Assembly: GCA_902801155.1 (NCBI GenBank)
Contig: CADCHG010000010.1
Coordinates: forward strand, 1 to 53,172
DNA length: 53,172 nucleotides
From: an uncultured Prevotellaceae bacterium
Lineage (GTDB): Bacteria; Bacteroidota; Bacteroidia; Bacteroidales; Bacteroidaceae
Direction of reading: 5' to 3'
Below the pieces are notes generated by a model that made no database searches, had not been told where the DNA came from, and saw only the letters and a program-made list of their open reading frames with translations. This document shows positions 24,137 through 32,324 of the stretch, one piece after another. The position numbers were made by a program, and so were the translations under genes. Within the stretch, counting starts at the first letter, position 1; each line of letters starts with the position of its first letter.

Positions 24137-25126
24137 ATGAAAAAAGATATATTAAAAGACATACTGAATCGGTTTGACCACTTTATAAAGAATGTGGATT
24201 TCGACAATCTGCCTGAACGGGATAGTGAGGACTATCGCGAGCTGCTGATGCAGACGGCTAACGACGGGATATTCTGCGATGGAAGATACAGCGCGAACAC
24301 GGAATATACGCTTGAGGTATTCGAGAACCCTGACTATGCAAGCGAGAGCCGTAGTCTGGCTGCTATCAACGCACTGAGCGAGAAAGACCGCGTGCGCTTC
24401 AGATTCTATCTGGATCTGAAGGATATGTGCTATCCTCTTTTCCGTGGCAAGAAGACAGACTGGTCGGCATGGCCTTGGAACATGGCAGACGGCGAGAGCA
24501 GCTTGGACAACAAGGAGCTGTATGCCTTCATAACCGACTGCAAGTGGCCTAACCTGTCGGCTGCCATCCTGTATGACATTCACATGCTGATGATGAACGA
24601 TGAGGAGAACTACACCAGCGTGGCTCGCAACGAGGTTTCGATGCACGTGTTCTATGGCATAAAATCGCACTGGGGAGGACATGACCAGTCAGAGGAGAAA
24701 AAGAAGAAACTCATTGCAGCCATAGGCAAGTGCGCCGACGACCTGTGGGCTGTAGAGAACCACATGAAGGTGGGAAGGCTCGTGTGTAAGGATATGCTCG
24801 AGTTGTCGCTCTATGACGCTATGGACACGTTTATCGACTCTACGTTCCGCTATCAGCAGGTGCTCATGGCGAGTGAGATGGCTGCATGGATAAGGGAGAA
24901 CTGGACCATAGGCGAGAGACATCCTGAGAAGGCAAAAGAGAAGGCATTGTGGGCAAAACTTGATGAGCTGAAAGCAAAGTATGACGTTAAGTCGCCAGAC
25001 ATGAACCACACCTGTCTCATCATCGCCATTGACATACTCCAGATGTCGATGTTCTCAGAGGAAGAGGAGAACTTCGATGATGACGATGAATGGATTGACG
25101 AGTCTGACGAAGATAAAACAGAGTAA
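24137..25126 (+). CDS. Acidic protein of unknown function
   Basis: I do not recognise this 329-residue protein. It starts MKKDILKDILNRFDHFIKN, has several Trp-rich or helical stretches (KKTDWSAWPWNMADGE near residue 110; LMASEMAAWIRENWTIGE near 245), and ends with a strongly acidic tail (EEEENFDDDDEWIDESDEDK). No membrane segment or signal peptide is seen. The next gene overlaps its last 50 bp in another frame, so the two are probably co-expressed. Upstream is repeat R6, whose promoter points toward it across 400 bp of palindromes. Confidence 0.65.
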   Translation: MKKDILKDILNRFDHFIKNVDFDNLPERDSEDYRELLMQTANDGIFCDGRYSANTEYTLEVFENPDYASESRSLAAINALSEKDRVRFRFYLDLKDMCYPLFRGKKTDWSAWPWNMADGESSLDNKELYAFITDCKWPNLSAAILYDIHMLMMNDEENYTSVARNEVSMHVFYGIKSHWGGHDQSEEKKKKLIAAIGKCADDLWAVENHMKVGRLVCKDMLELSLYDAMDTFIDSTFRYQQVLMASEMAAWIRENWTIGERHPEKAKEKALWAKLDELKAKYDVKSPDMNHTCLIIAIDILQMSMFSEEEENFDDDDEWIDESDEDKTE

Positions 25127-25622
25127 GGGCGTGGAGTGGGAAGAAGAAATATTTGAGCCTCGGCCGAAGAAGGCGGTTGGGCGACCAGCGAGGAATCCTT
25201 TTCATACCGTAGAGTGTGAAGAGGATTTCATACGTCGCTGTAGGAATATGGTAGAGAGATATTATCACCCCACGCCTAACACATATTCGGATTTCGTGTT
25301 TGCAGCAAGGAAGAAGGCAAGCAAGTCGCGCTTCTGGGCGATGATCTTCATCTACTATATGGAAGAGAAAGGCATGGATGAAAATTATTCAGGCTTCATA
25401 GAGCGCGTGGTAAGCACGCTCGGCAACTCGGTGATATGCGACCGCCCCACTTTGAGCCGTACCATCAAGGGCCTCCAGAAATTGTATATCACTATTGACG
25501 ATGCCCGACTGACGGATATGGATAATGACATAAGGATTTCAGATGCTGACATGAAGGCTCGCCAGAAATACAGGAAGCAGTATGTGGGTGTGGTGAGGTA
25601 CTGGGAAGAGTGCCTGGGGTAA
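25077..25622 (+). CDS. Basic protein of unknown function, stop codon in repeat R7
   Basis: About 181 residues; not recognised. Near residue 30 it has RPKKAVGRPARNPFH, whose GRP with basic neighbours looks like an AT-hook. A later part, VICDRPTLSRTIKGLQKLY, could be a helix-turn-helix-like segment, but I cannot show that. The start is uncertain: ATG at 25077, 25080 and 25086 all lie within the overlapping end of the previous gene. It ends EECLG with the stop being the first TAA of repeat R7. A decayed copy of its last 60 or so bases, with repeat, is found at 29145-29230. Confidence 0.65.
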   Translation: MMTMNGLTSLTKIKQSKGVEWEEEIFEPRPKKAVGRPARNPFHTVECEEDFIRRCRNMVERYYHPTPNTYSDFVFAARKKASKSRFWAMIFIYYMEEKGMDENYSGFIERVVSTLGNSVICDRPTLSRTIKGLQKLYITIDDARLTDMDNDIRISDADMKARQKYRKQYVGVVRYWEECLG

Positions 25623-25644
25623 CAAGTAACAGGTAACAATAAGG
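25618..25644 (+). repeat. Heptamer stop-repeat copy R7
   Basis: GGTAACA, AGTAACA, GGTAACA, ATAAGG. It supplies the TAA of the upstream gene (25620-25622). It faces the opposite way to R5, so R5 and R7 bracket 20104-25617. Confidence 0.92.
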
Positions 25645-25700
25645 AAATTAGTCTTGCTCGTTGTATAACATGTACTTATTGCTGAAAAATCCCGTAAAAT

Positions 25701-25731
25701 TTTGTTGATTCATTTTTTTGTTGTACCTTTG
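25701..25731 (+). promoter_or_regulatory. rtcB promoter
   Basis: -33 TTTG (25701-25704), 19-bp spacer, -7 TACCTTTG (25724-25731). A full match to the Bacteroidetes consensus. The start would be near 25738, giving a 243-nt leader before rtcB. Confidence 0.8.
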
Positions 25732-25840
25732 CAACCTCATTTGTAATACATAATTATTTTTAGTTTAACAAATACAGAATAGAGTAAGCAGACTCACTTG
25801 ACAAAGATGTAATAAAAATATACCTGCATATTTAAGCAAG

Positions 25841-25952
25841 GCGCAGATGCCAAGTTGATGTTCTTGTCGCAAAACCAGAACAGGAACATTGTGACTATGG
25901 CAACGCATTTTACAGACAGCCCTTATTGTGTCCTCGCGTGAGCGAGCAAGGG
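25841..25952 (+). ncRNA. Structured leader RNA upstream of rtcB (candidate)
   Basis: Two hairpins. The first: ATGTTCTTGT (25858-25867) pairs with ACAGGAACAT (25880-25889) over 10 bp with a 12-nt loop. It is extended by AGT/ACT, GCCA/TGGC (about 25849-25902) and GCG/CGC with small internal loops. The second: CTCGC-GTGA-GCGAG (25933-25946), a GNRA-type tetraloop, inside CCCTT (25920-25924) / AAGGG (25948-25952). The second ends 28 nt before the rtcB ATG. No open frame is supported here. No known RNA family is recognised. Confidence 0.55.
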
Positions 25953-25980
25953 GTTAATATTCACAAAAAAATATTACATC

Positions 25981-27183
25981 ATGTTAGAACTAAAAGGAAA
26001 GTATTGCAAAGATTGCAAGATTTTCACAGATAATATAGAACAGGATGCACTCAGCATGATCTATCATTTCCTTGACCAGGCAATGTTTGATAATGCCAAG
26101 ATTCGCATCATGCCTGATGTCCATGCAGGCAAGGATATAGTTGTTGGCTTCACCGTGCCATTCTCTGATCATGTCAATCCCGACCATGTTGGTGGCGATA
26201 TCGGTTGTTCAGTAAGCACTACTATCACAGACCAGAAAGTCAGTAAGGATGAATATCCTACTATCGAGCGTAAAATTCGTGAAAATGTGAAGTTTGGCAT
26301 GACAATTCACGAGAATGCGAAATACGAATATCGTGAACTATACAGTTATCTTAAGAACGCGCATCAGAAAGCTCGTAAGCAATGGCCTGAGATGGTGAAC
26401 GACATCGATATCAGCGAGAAAGGGATTACCGAATTTCTTAAACGAGTGGATCAAAGCGAACACATGTTCTATCATAGCATCGGTACTGTAGGTGGAGGAA
26501 ACCATTTCGTTGAGATAGGAACAACACCTGATGGATGCTATGCTTTCACCATCCATTGTGGCAGTCGTAATCTCGGTCAGAAAGTGTGGAAATACTGGAA
26601 GATGGAGGCAGGCAAACTGACAGGTATCACTAACGGGTATCTTGTAGGTGAAGCAATGAAGGGGTATCTCACAGATATGGTTATTGCTCAGGCGTATGCT
26701 GAATTCAATCATAAGATTATCGGCAAACTGATTCTTGAGTCCATATGTTATGCAAGTGGGAAGCCTGTGCATGTCAAGGAGGTTGTTCACACCACTCACA
26801 ACTATGTTGACTTCCAGATGAAGATGCTTCGCAAGGGTGCTGTGGCGGCTCCTGAAGGTCGTAGGTTAGTCATTCCATTCAATATGCGTGACGGTCTCAT
26901 TATTTGTCGTGGCAAAGGCAATGATGACTGGAACCAGAGTGCTCCTCATGGTGCTGGCAGACTTATGTCACGTGCCATGGCAAAGGAACTTATTGCCCTT
27001 GAAGACTTTCAGGTGGTTATGCAAGGCATCTATTCCACATCAGTATGTACAGGTACTATTGACGAGAGTCCGATGGCATACAAAGATCCTGAAGAGATTT
27101 TGCAACTCATAGCCCCAACGGTAGAGGTTGAGTATTTCATTCGGCCTATTATAAACCTGAAGGCGACAAGTAGTTATGAGTAA
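25981..27183 (+). CDS. rtcB: RtcB-type RNA-splicing ligase
   Basis: RtcB joins RNA ends bearing 2',3'-cyclic phosphate (or 3'-phosphate) and 5'-OH, using GTP and Mn2+. Motifs in order: MPDVHAGKDIVVGFT (Asp46, His48), DHVGGDIGCSV (Asp73, Cys76), GTVGGGNHFVEIG, FTIHCGSRNLG, and SAPHGAGRLMSR, where the histidine is the expected guanylylation site. At 400 residues it is the shorter bacterial type. It stands alone with a near-consensus promoter, a long structured leader and a terminator. No archease, RtcA or Rsr is nearby. In bacteria it is linked to RNA repair and stress, which is family knowledge. Confidence 0.92.
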   Translation: MLELKGKYCKDCKIFTDNIEQDALSMIYHFLDQAMFDNAKIRIMPDVHAGKDIVVGFTVPFSDHVNPDHVGGDIGCSVSTTITDQKVSKDEYPTIERKIRENVKFGMTIHENAKYEYRELYSYLKNAHQKARKQWPEMVNDIDISEKGITEFLKRVDQSEHMFYHSIGTVGGGNHFVEIGTTPDGCYAFTIHCGSRNLGQKVWKYWKMEAGKLTGITNGYLVGEAMKGYLTDMVIAQAYAEFNHKIIGKLILESICYASGKPVHVKEVVHTTHNYVDFQMKMLRKGAVAAPEGRRLVIPFNMRDGLIICRGKGNDDWNQSAPHGAGRLMSRAMAKELIALEDFQVVMQGIYSTSVCTGTIDESPMAYKDPEEILQLIAPTVEVEYFIRPIINLKATSSYE

Positions 27184-27203
27184 CCAAAGGTAATAACAAA
27201 CAG

Positions 27204-27233
27204 AAAACCATCGTCGATTTTGACGGTGGTTTT
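27204..27233 (+). terminator. Terminator after rtcB
   Basis: AAAACCATCGTC (27204-27215) / GACGGTGGTTTT (27222-27233), 12-bp stem with one mismatch-tolerant G-T, loop GATTTT. It ends in a T-run. It lies 20 bp after the rtcB stop. Confidence 0.8.
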
Positions 27234-27282
27234 CACTATATAGAGATGTCAAACAAAATATGAATCTACTGAATTATCTGTC

Positions 27283-27342
27283 AGTAACAGGTAACGGGTA
27301 ACAATAAGGAAAATAGTATTCCTATCGCTACCCGTTTACTGA
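27283..27342 (+). repeat. Heptamer stop-repeat copy R8 with inverted partner
   Basis: AGTAACA, GGTAACG, GGTAACA, ATAAGG, AAAATAGT (27283-27317). Then TACCCG and TTACTG further on can pair back with CGGGTA and CAGTAA, making a hairpin with a bulge. It lies 99 bp after rtcB, in the sense direction. Confidence 0.8.
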
Positions 27343-27405
27343 AGTGGTTGTTTAATTCTTGTTCATTGTCTTGATGCTACATGGCATAGCGAGGGAGCCC
27401 TCTGA

Positions 27406-28482
27406 CTACTTCCAGACCTCATCCGCAATCTCACGAACCAGCTTGAGCTTTGCCCATTGCTCTTCCTGAGTGAGTTTGTTGCCAATAGCGCATGAAGCGA
27501 AACCGCATTGAGGAGAGAGTGACAGGCGATCGAGCGGAATGTACTTTGAAGCCTCGCGGATGCGGTTGATGATCAGCTGCTTGTCCTCAAGTTCAGGACG
27601 CTTGGTTGTGATAAGACCGAGCACCACATGCTTGTCGGCACTCACCTTGCTCAGAGGCTCGAAACCGCCAGAACGCTCATCGTCATACTCCAGATAGAGC
27701 ACATCCACATTCTCACGGGCAAATACCCAGTCGGCAACGGAGTCGTATGCCCCGCTATTGAACCATGTAGAGTGATAGTTGCCTCGGCAGATATGTGAAG
27801 CCACGAGCAAATCCTTAGGACGACCTTCTAGAGCAAGATTGTTGACCTTGAGCAACAAATCCTTTACCTCATCGAGATTAGGGCTGAGACGCGCATATCG
27901 CTGTGCTGCTGCCTCGCCTACCACAGCGCCCCATGTGCAGTCGTCGAGCTGTAGGAAACGGCCTCCAGCCTCATAGAACTGGCGTATGAAGTCCTGATAA
28001 ACGGCAGCTATGTCACGGATTAGATCATTAAGGTCATTGTATATTGCACGTGTTCCAAGATAGTTCTGTGGGACAGTAAGTTGCTGGAAGAACTGTGCAG
28101 GAGAAGGGACTGTGAGCTTGGCTACGCCCTGGGCATCCTCAAACTTCTTCACACGCTTGAATGCCTCGATGAACGGGTGAGGCTTGGCTGTGAGCCTGCC
28201 TGTGAGATATACCTTGTCAAGACGAGCCGTCTCGCCATTGAACGTCACATCGCCGCCTGGCTCATGAGCCACGCCGCCAAAGCCCCAGAAGAAGTCGAGA
28301 TGCCAGAACGTCCTGTTAAATTCGCCATCGGTTATCACGTGATAGCCTAATTCTTTCTGCTTATCTGTCAATTCCTTTACAAGTTGATCACGAGTGTTTT
28401 CTGAAAGATTCTCCGGACGGAGGAAACTGCCTACGAAGTCGGCTCTCTGCGGAACCTGAATACCATTGATTACCTTTGCCAT
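27406..28482 (-). CDS. MetE-like methyltransferase, catalytic domain only
   Basis: A 358-residue protein of the cobalamin-independent methionine synthase superfamily (YxjG/YxjH-like), about half the length of full MetE, lacking the N-terminal barrel. Zinc ligands are visible: HICRGNY (His and Cys), the glutamate region DVLYLEYDDERSGGF, and the C-terminal SPQCGFASCAIG. The start MAKVINGIQVPQRADFVGSFLRP is typical. The methyl donor and acceptor of such short forms are usually unknown; methionine synthesis from homocysteine is the likely role. It is divergent from an Lrp-family gene, and the two promoters are back-to-back. Confidence 0.82.
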   Translation of the reverse strand: MAKVINGIQVPQRADFVGSFLRPENLSENTRDQLVKELTDKQKELGYHVITDGEFNRTFWHLDFFWGFGGVAHEPGGDVTFNGETARLDKVYLTGRLTAKPHPFIEAFKRVKKFEDAQGVAKLTVPSPAQFFQQLTVPQNYLGTRAIYNDLNDLIRDIAAVYQDFIRQFYEAGGRFLQLDDCTWGAVVGEAAAQRYARLSPNLDEVKDLLLKVNNLALEGRPKDLLVASHICRGNYHSTWFNSGAYDSVADWVFARENVDVLYLEYDDERSGGFEPLSKVSADKHVVLGLITTKRPELEDKQLIINRIREASKYIPLDRLSLSPQCGFASCAIGNKLTQEEQWAKLKLVREIADEVWK

Positions 28483-28533
28483 AAAAATATATCAAATTAC
28501 GAATTATTGATTTTTATTCACCTTTACGGAGTG

Positions 28534-28565
28534 CAAAATTAATTCTCTTTCCCTTTCCCTCCAAA
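28534..28565 (-). promoter_or_regulatory. Promoter of the MetE-like gene
   Basis: Leftward -33 TTTG (complement of CAAA 28562-28565), 20-bp spacer, -7 TAATTTTG (complement of CAAAATTA 28534-28541). Confidence 0.75.
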
Positions 28566-28569
28566 AATA

Positions 28570-28601
28570 TTTGGCACATTCAGAAAAATATACTACTTTT
28601 G
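28570..28601 (+). promoter_or_regulatory. Promoter of the Lrp-family gene
   Basis: -33 TTTG (28570-28573), 20-bp spacer, -7 TACTTTTG (28594-28601). Its -33 is 4 bp from the -33 of the divergent MetE-like promoter. Confidence 0.78.
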
Positions 28602-28643
28602 CACTAAATTAATTACAAACAACAGAATATTATTCGGCAGAAT

Positions 28644-29114
28644 ATGAAATACGAAGAACTTGACGAGACGGATCGCAAGATATTGCGCATCCTTCAGGAA
28701 GACTCCACTCTCACGGTAAAAGAACTTGCGGCAAAGGTGAATCTGTCAGCTTCGCCTACCTTCGACAGGCAGAAACGACTGGAGCGCGAGGGGTTCATAA
28801 AAGGCTATCATGCCGTGCTCGACCCTAAGAAGACGGGCAACGGGATAACGGTGCTCTGCAACATGCGCCTCAGACATCACTCGCAGTTGCTCATGGATGA
28901 TTTCATGGAGACTATCCAGAATATCGAAGAGATAACGGAATGCTACAACACAAGCGGCGAGTATGATTTCACGTTGAAGATTCAGACGCGCGACATGGAT
29001 TCATATCAGGAATTCATGCGCACGAAACTCGGAAACATAGAGAGCGTAGGGTATTTTCACAGCATTTTCGTGATGAAAGAAGTGAAGAACACTCACGGTG
29101 TGCCTATCATTTAA
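28644..29114 (+). CDS. Lrp/AsnC-family transcriptional regulator
   Basis: A 156-residue regulator. The N-terminal winged helix reads LDETDRKILRILQEDSTLTVKELAAKVNLSASPTFDRQKRLEREGFIKGY, the Lrp signature. The C-terminal ligand-sensing RAM domain includes VTECYNTSGEYDF-like ITECYNTSGEYDFTLKIQ. Lrp proteins form dimers or octamers and respond to amino acids. It shares a divergent promoter region with the MetE-like gene, so methionine or a related amino acid is a plausible effector; this is inference. The ATG at 28644 is the first in the frame after the promoter. Confidence 0.93.
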   Translation: MKYEELDETDRKILRILQEDSTLTVKELAAKVNLSASPTFDRQKRLEREGFIKGYHAVLDPKKTGNGITVLCNMRLRHHSQLLMDDFMETIQNIEEITECYNTSGEYDFTLKIQTRDMDSYQEFMRTKLGNIESVGYFHSIFVMKEVKNTHGVPII

Positions 29115-29144
29115 TATGAGTTAAGATAAAACAACAGCTGCTTC

Positions 29145-29203
29145 CATCCGCCAAAGGCTTCAGGAAGCAGTATGTGGGATGTGGTAAAGACAGAAGAGTG
29201 CTT
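29145..29203 (+). pseudogene. Decayed copy of the 3' end of the 25077 gene
   Basis: 29161-29203 matches 25571-25617: CAGGAAGCAGTATGTGGG is identical, and the rest agrees at about four in five bases with small gaps, right up to the repeat (R9 versus R7). Similarity fades leftward around 29145. No open frame is kept. Confidence 0.65.
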
Positions 29204-29251
29204 GGTAACAAGTAACAGGTAACAATAAGAAAAATAGTGCTACCTGTTACT
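29204..29251 (+). repeat. Heptamer stop-repeat copy R9 forming a hairpin
   Basis: GGTAACA, AGTAACA, GGTAACA, ATAAGA, AAAATAGT. AGTAACAGGTA (29211-29221) pairs perfectly with TACCTGTTACT (29241-29251), an 11-bp stem with a 19-nt loop. It ends 7 bp before the stop of the leftward outer-membrane protein gene. Confidence 0.88.
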
Positions 29252-29257
29252 AAGCGA

Positions 29258-32206
29258 TTACTTCTTGACTTTGCCCATAGTATTGAAGTTCCATTGCAGA
29301 TGCAGCATGGCATAGCGAGGAAGGGTATTGGTTACGGTCTCGTATCGTCCCTGCGCATTGATGGAGATATTGGTATTGGTGAGCTGATGAAGGAGGTCGA
29401 ACATCTCCAGACGGGCGGTGAGCTTCTTCTTCAGGAACGAGCGGGCAATAGAGGCATTCCACACAAGGTTATTGGTGTTGAGGTCGCTTGAAGCATAGCC
29501 ACGACGAGAATACATCTTGATGTCGGTAGCAAGGGTGATGCCTGTGCGGAACACACGCCATGTGCCGTTGAAACCGTATGAGAAGTTTGTGGCATTGATT
29601 TCATTGAAGTTAGCCTGATCAGATGTACTGTTTCGATACTCCACCTTACCGCTGATGCCAAGCGAGAGACTATCGCCAGAGCGGTATGTAAGAGACAGAT
29701 TGTCACTCCATATGTTGTTGTGAACCTTGCTAAGCTGTGAATCCGTCTGTCCTGCCACAGCAGCCATGTCAACGCTCTGTGAGAAATTGTAGCCCAGGTT
29801 GTTATAGAGGTTGAAGCATTTCTCCTTACCGAAGTCCATACCTGAGCCCCAACCGGCATTCCATGACCAGTTGCCGTCCACGTTCACCGGTTTGAATGTT
29901 CGTCCACCTGTAGTTTTGTCCATAGTATAGCCTTGCGAAACCGCATTCTGCGTAGCATTGATGTTACCATTAATATTCGTCCACACAGTAACGGAATCAC
30001 CACCATGCTCCCAACGCTTGTCAGCATTCAGGTAGAACTCCTCGTTCCAAGAAGGCTTGAGGTCGGGATTTCCAAGACGGATGCTAAGCGGGTCGGAATC
30101 GTTGGTCACGTCAATCAGATTCGATATGTTCGGCTGACTATTACTGATTCTATAACGAGCATTGAAGCCTATACGCTTCTTGTTTTGACGATAATAGATG
30201 TAACCCTGTGGAGAGAAAGACACATAGTTGCGTGTGTGCTGTACATTTTTACTGCCATAATAGTCGTATCTCTGCTTGTTATCACTACCCGCCAAACTTA
30301 AATATGTATAGAAGTTCACACTATCATTATAAATCTGATACATTGCCCTGAAGCTTGCATTATAAGTCTTGGTCAAGTCGGAAGTACGATTGCTGTTCTT
30401 CTCATCTCTGGCACGCTCATAGTTGCTTGGCAGTTCGCCCAACGGATGTATAGACTCCATGCCCCAATCGTCAATATTGTGCAGGTCGTAGTACTGCTGG
30501 GTATTGCTCCGATAGCCTTGGAAATATCCTACAGAAAGATACAATGAAAGATGCTCGTTTGCGCTGTAATTGTATCCTACATTGAAATTATACCTATAGC
30601 TGTGATTAGGAGATGTGGTGTACTTGTTTTGGAATAAATCACTATCCTGAATGCGGAAGTAGTTTACATCCTTAAGACTATAACTCTTGTTCTTCACATT
30701 TTCATAGCTGCCATAGCCATCTAGCTCGATATAGTCACCGGAACTGAGTTTGAATTCCAGATTCATGTTATGACTCGCATTGAATGAAGTATAGTTGCTG
30801 AGCGAGGTGTCCTTTCGACGGTTTATGAGCCGTGCCTGAAGTTGAGGATTGAGCTGCACAGAGAAGGCAGAATCAAGGCTCTGCTGCACATTGCCCCAAC
30901 GATTGAATTGCTCGTCGGCAAGCATACTGCGAGAAACATTGTCGCTGTTGTTCTCATTGTAATTAACATTGGTGTAGTTATACATCCAGTAAGGCTTTCT
31001 TACGTAAAACATATTGGTGAGCCTCATACTCTTGCTATGAGAAATGCGATTGCTCATAGAACGCGAGTAGTTATTTCCCGTGCTAAGGAACTGCTCTGTA
31101 TTGTTTGTATTCTCATCTACGGATTTATCCCATGAGAACTCCACATTACCCTGCTCTTCCCAACGCTGCTCTTTCTCAGTAATCTGAAGGTCAATGCCAG
31201 CCTTGCGCGTGGTGCGAGAGCCTTCCGGCTGATTGGCAGGATCCCATTCGCCATCACGTCCCGGCTTACGGTTCTCGTTCACGTTGTTGGTATTGGCATA
31301 TACGGAAAGACGTGAACAGTCGGTATAGCGGAGTGCGAAGAGGCGTGCGAGGTATCGGTCTTCCGTACCACCAGCCACTTCCACATTGCCAAGGAATCCC
31401 TTATTGTACTGGCGCTTGAGCTGAACATCCATTGTGAATTTTTTCTCTTCTTGCTCACGACCAGCCCATTTACTTTTCTCCGAACTTTTATGATACACCT
31501 GTATGTTCTTGACAGTGAAGCTTGGCAGATTCTCAAGCATAACTTTCTTATTGCCCTTGAAGAAGTCCTTGCCGTTGAGGGTAAGCTCTTCTACCTTCTC
31601 GCCATTAACGGTTATCTCACCTTCACTACTGAGCTTTGCACCCGGTAGCTGACGAACAAGGGCATCGAGCATACTGCCTTCTTCGAGCGGAAATGCATCG
31701 GCATTATAGACGATTGTATCGCCATGCTGAACCATCTTGATCTTTGTCGCCTTGACAACCACCTCATCGAGCATCACGCTATCAGGCACTCCTGCCTTAA
31801 TTGGGCGCATATATATTACAGGCAACTCAAACCAACGGTTACGAGCAACCTTCTTTATTTCATAGTCAACTGTTTTGGAGTAATATCCGGGTGCTTTGGC
31901 CTTTACAATGAATTTGCCCACGGCAGAGTCGGCCGAAACCTTAAGTTCATAATAGGTCTGGTCACGCATGTTCCAACGGCTTTTCACATACCTATGACAG
32001 GTCATAGTGTCGATAACAGTACTATCGGCACGCATGAGAGTTACAAACACGCTATCAGGACCCGCCTTCGTCTTTGCATCGATGACGTATCCGCATAGCT
32101 CAATTTTCTTCTTATTTTTCTTTGTATTTTGTCCGTAAGAGAAAGTTACCGATGTCAGCAAAATCGTCATAATCACCCACAGATATACAGTCTTATTCAA
32201 TGTCAT
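29258..32206 (-). CDS. Outer-membrane beta-barrel protein with carboxypeptidase-like N-domain
   Basis: A 982-residue outer-membrane protein. Signal peptide MTLNKTVYLWVIMTILLTSVTFSYG; a carboxypeptidase-like/CNA-type beta domain from about residue 36 (LCGYVIDAKTKAGPDSVFVTL...); a plug-like region near 150-250 (DEVVVKATKIKMVQHGDTIVYNAD, MLDALVRQLPGAKLSSEGEITVNG); and a long barrel of alternating aromatic strands ending LHLQWNFNTMGK. This matches the outer-membrane protein beta-barrel (OMP_b-brl_3) family, related to TonB-dependent receptors. No SusD partner is next to it, so a nutrient-uptake locus is not indicated. Ligand unknown. Confidence 0.85.
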   Translation of the reverse strand: MTLNKTVYLWVIMTILLTSVTFSYGQNTKKNKKKIELCGYVIDAKTKAGPDSVFVTLMRADSTVIDTMTCHRYVKSRWNMRDQTYYELKVSADSAVGKFIVKAKAPGYYSKTVDYEIKKVARNRWFELPVIYMRPIKAGVPDSVMLDEVVVKATKIKMVQHGDTIVYNADAFPLEEGSMLDALVRQLPGAKLSSEGEITVNGEKVEELTLNGKDFFKGNKKVMLENLPSFTVKNIQVYHKSSEKSKWAGREQEEKKFTMDVQLKRQYNKGFLGNVEVAGGTEDRYLARLFALRYTDCSRLSVYANTNNVNENRKPGRDGEWDPANQPEGSRTTRKAGIDLQITEKEQRWEEQGNVEFSWDKSVDENTNNTEQFLSTGNNYSRSMSNRISHSKSMRLTNMFYVRKPYWMYNYTNVNYNENNSDNVSRSMLADEQFNRWGNVQQSLDSAFSVQLNPQLQARLINRRKDTSLSNYTSFNASHNMNLEFKLSSGDYIELDGYGSYENVKNKSYSLKDVNYFRIQDSDLFQNKYTTSPNHSYRYNFNVGYNYSANEHLSLYLSVGYFQGYRSNTQQYYDLHNIDDWGMESIHPLGELPSNYERARDEKNSNRTSDLTKTYNASFRAMYQIYNDSVNFYTYLSLAGSDNKQRYDYYGSKNVQHTRNYVSFSPQGYIYYRQNKKRIGFNARYRISNSQPNISNLIDVTNDSDPLSIRLGNPDLKPSWNEEFYLNADKRWEHGGDSVTVWTNINGNINATQNAVSQGYTMDKTTGGRTFKPVNVDGNWSWNAGWGSGMDFGKEKCFNLYNNLGYNFSQSVDMAAVAGQTDSQLSKVHNNIWSDNLSLTYRSGDSLSLGISGKVEYRNSTSDQANFNEINATNFSYGFNGTWRVFRTGITLATDIKMYSRRGYASSDLNTNNLVWNASIARSFLKKKLTARLEMFDLLHQLTNTNISINAQGRYETVTNTLPRYAMLHLQWNFNTMGKVKK

Positions 32207-32324
32207 AATATACGTTTCAGTTATAATCTTAGTTGGAGGTTAGTTGGATTCCCAAAAGGAAACACGAGGGTACAGGGCATTTCGTGTATTCTCTCCCCGT
32301 TCCCCTCGCGTTTTGTTCTATTTC

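Noticed and set aside
25738-25980. Reading the rtcB leader as a tRNA-like or known riboswitch
   Set aside because: The hairpins are clear, but no full cloverleaf or known riboswitch motif can be drawn; I keep it only as a candidate structured RNA.
13512-29251. CRISPR array
   Set aside because: The nine repeats are kilobases apart in both orientations, with genes between; no regular spacers and no cas genes.
29258-32206. Calling the barrel protein a SusC-type nutrient receptor
   Set aside because: No SusD partner and no clear TonB box; the N-domain plus barrel fits the broader outer-membrane protein family better.
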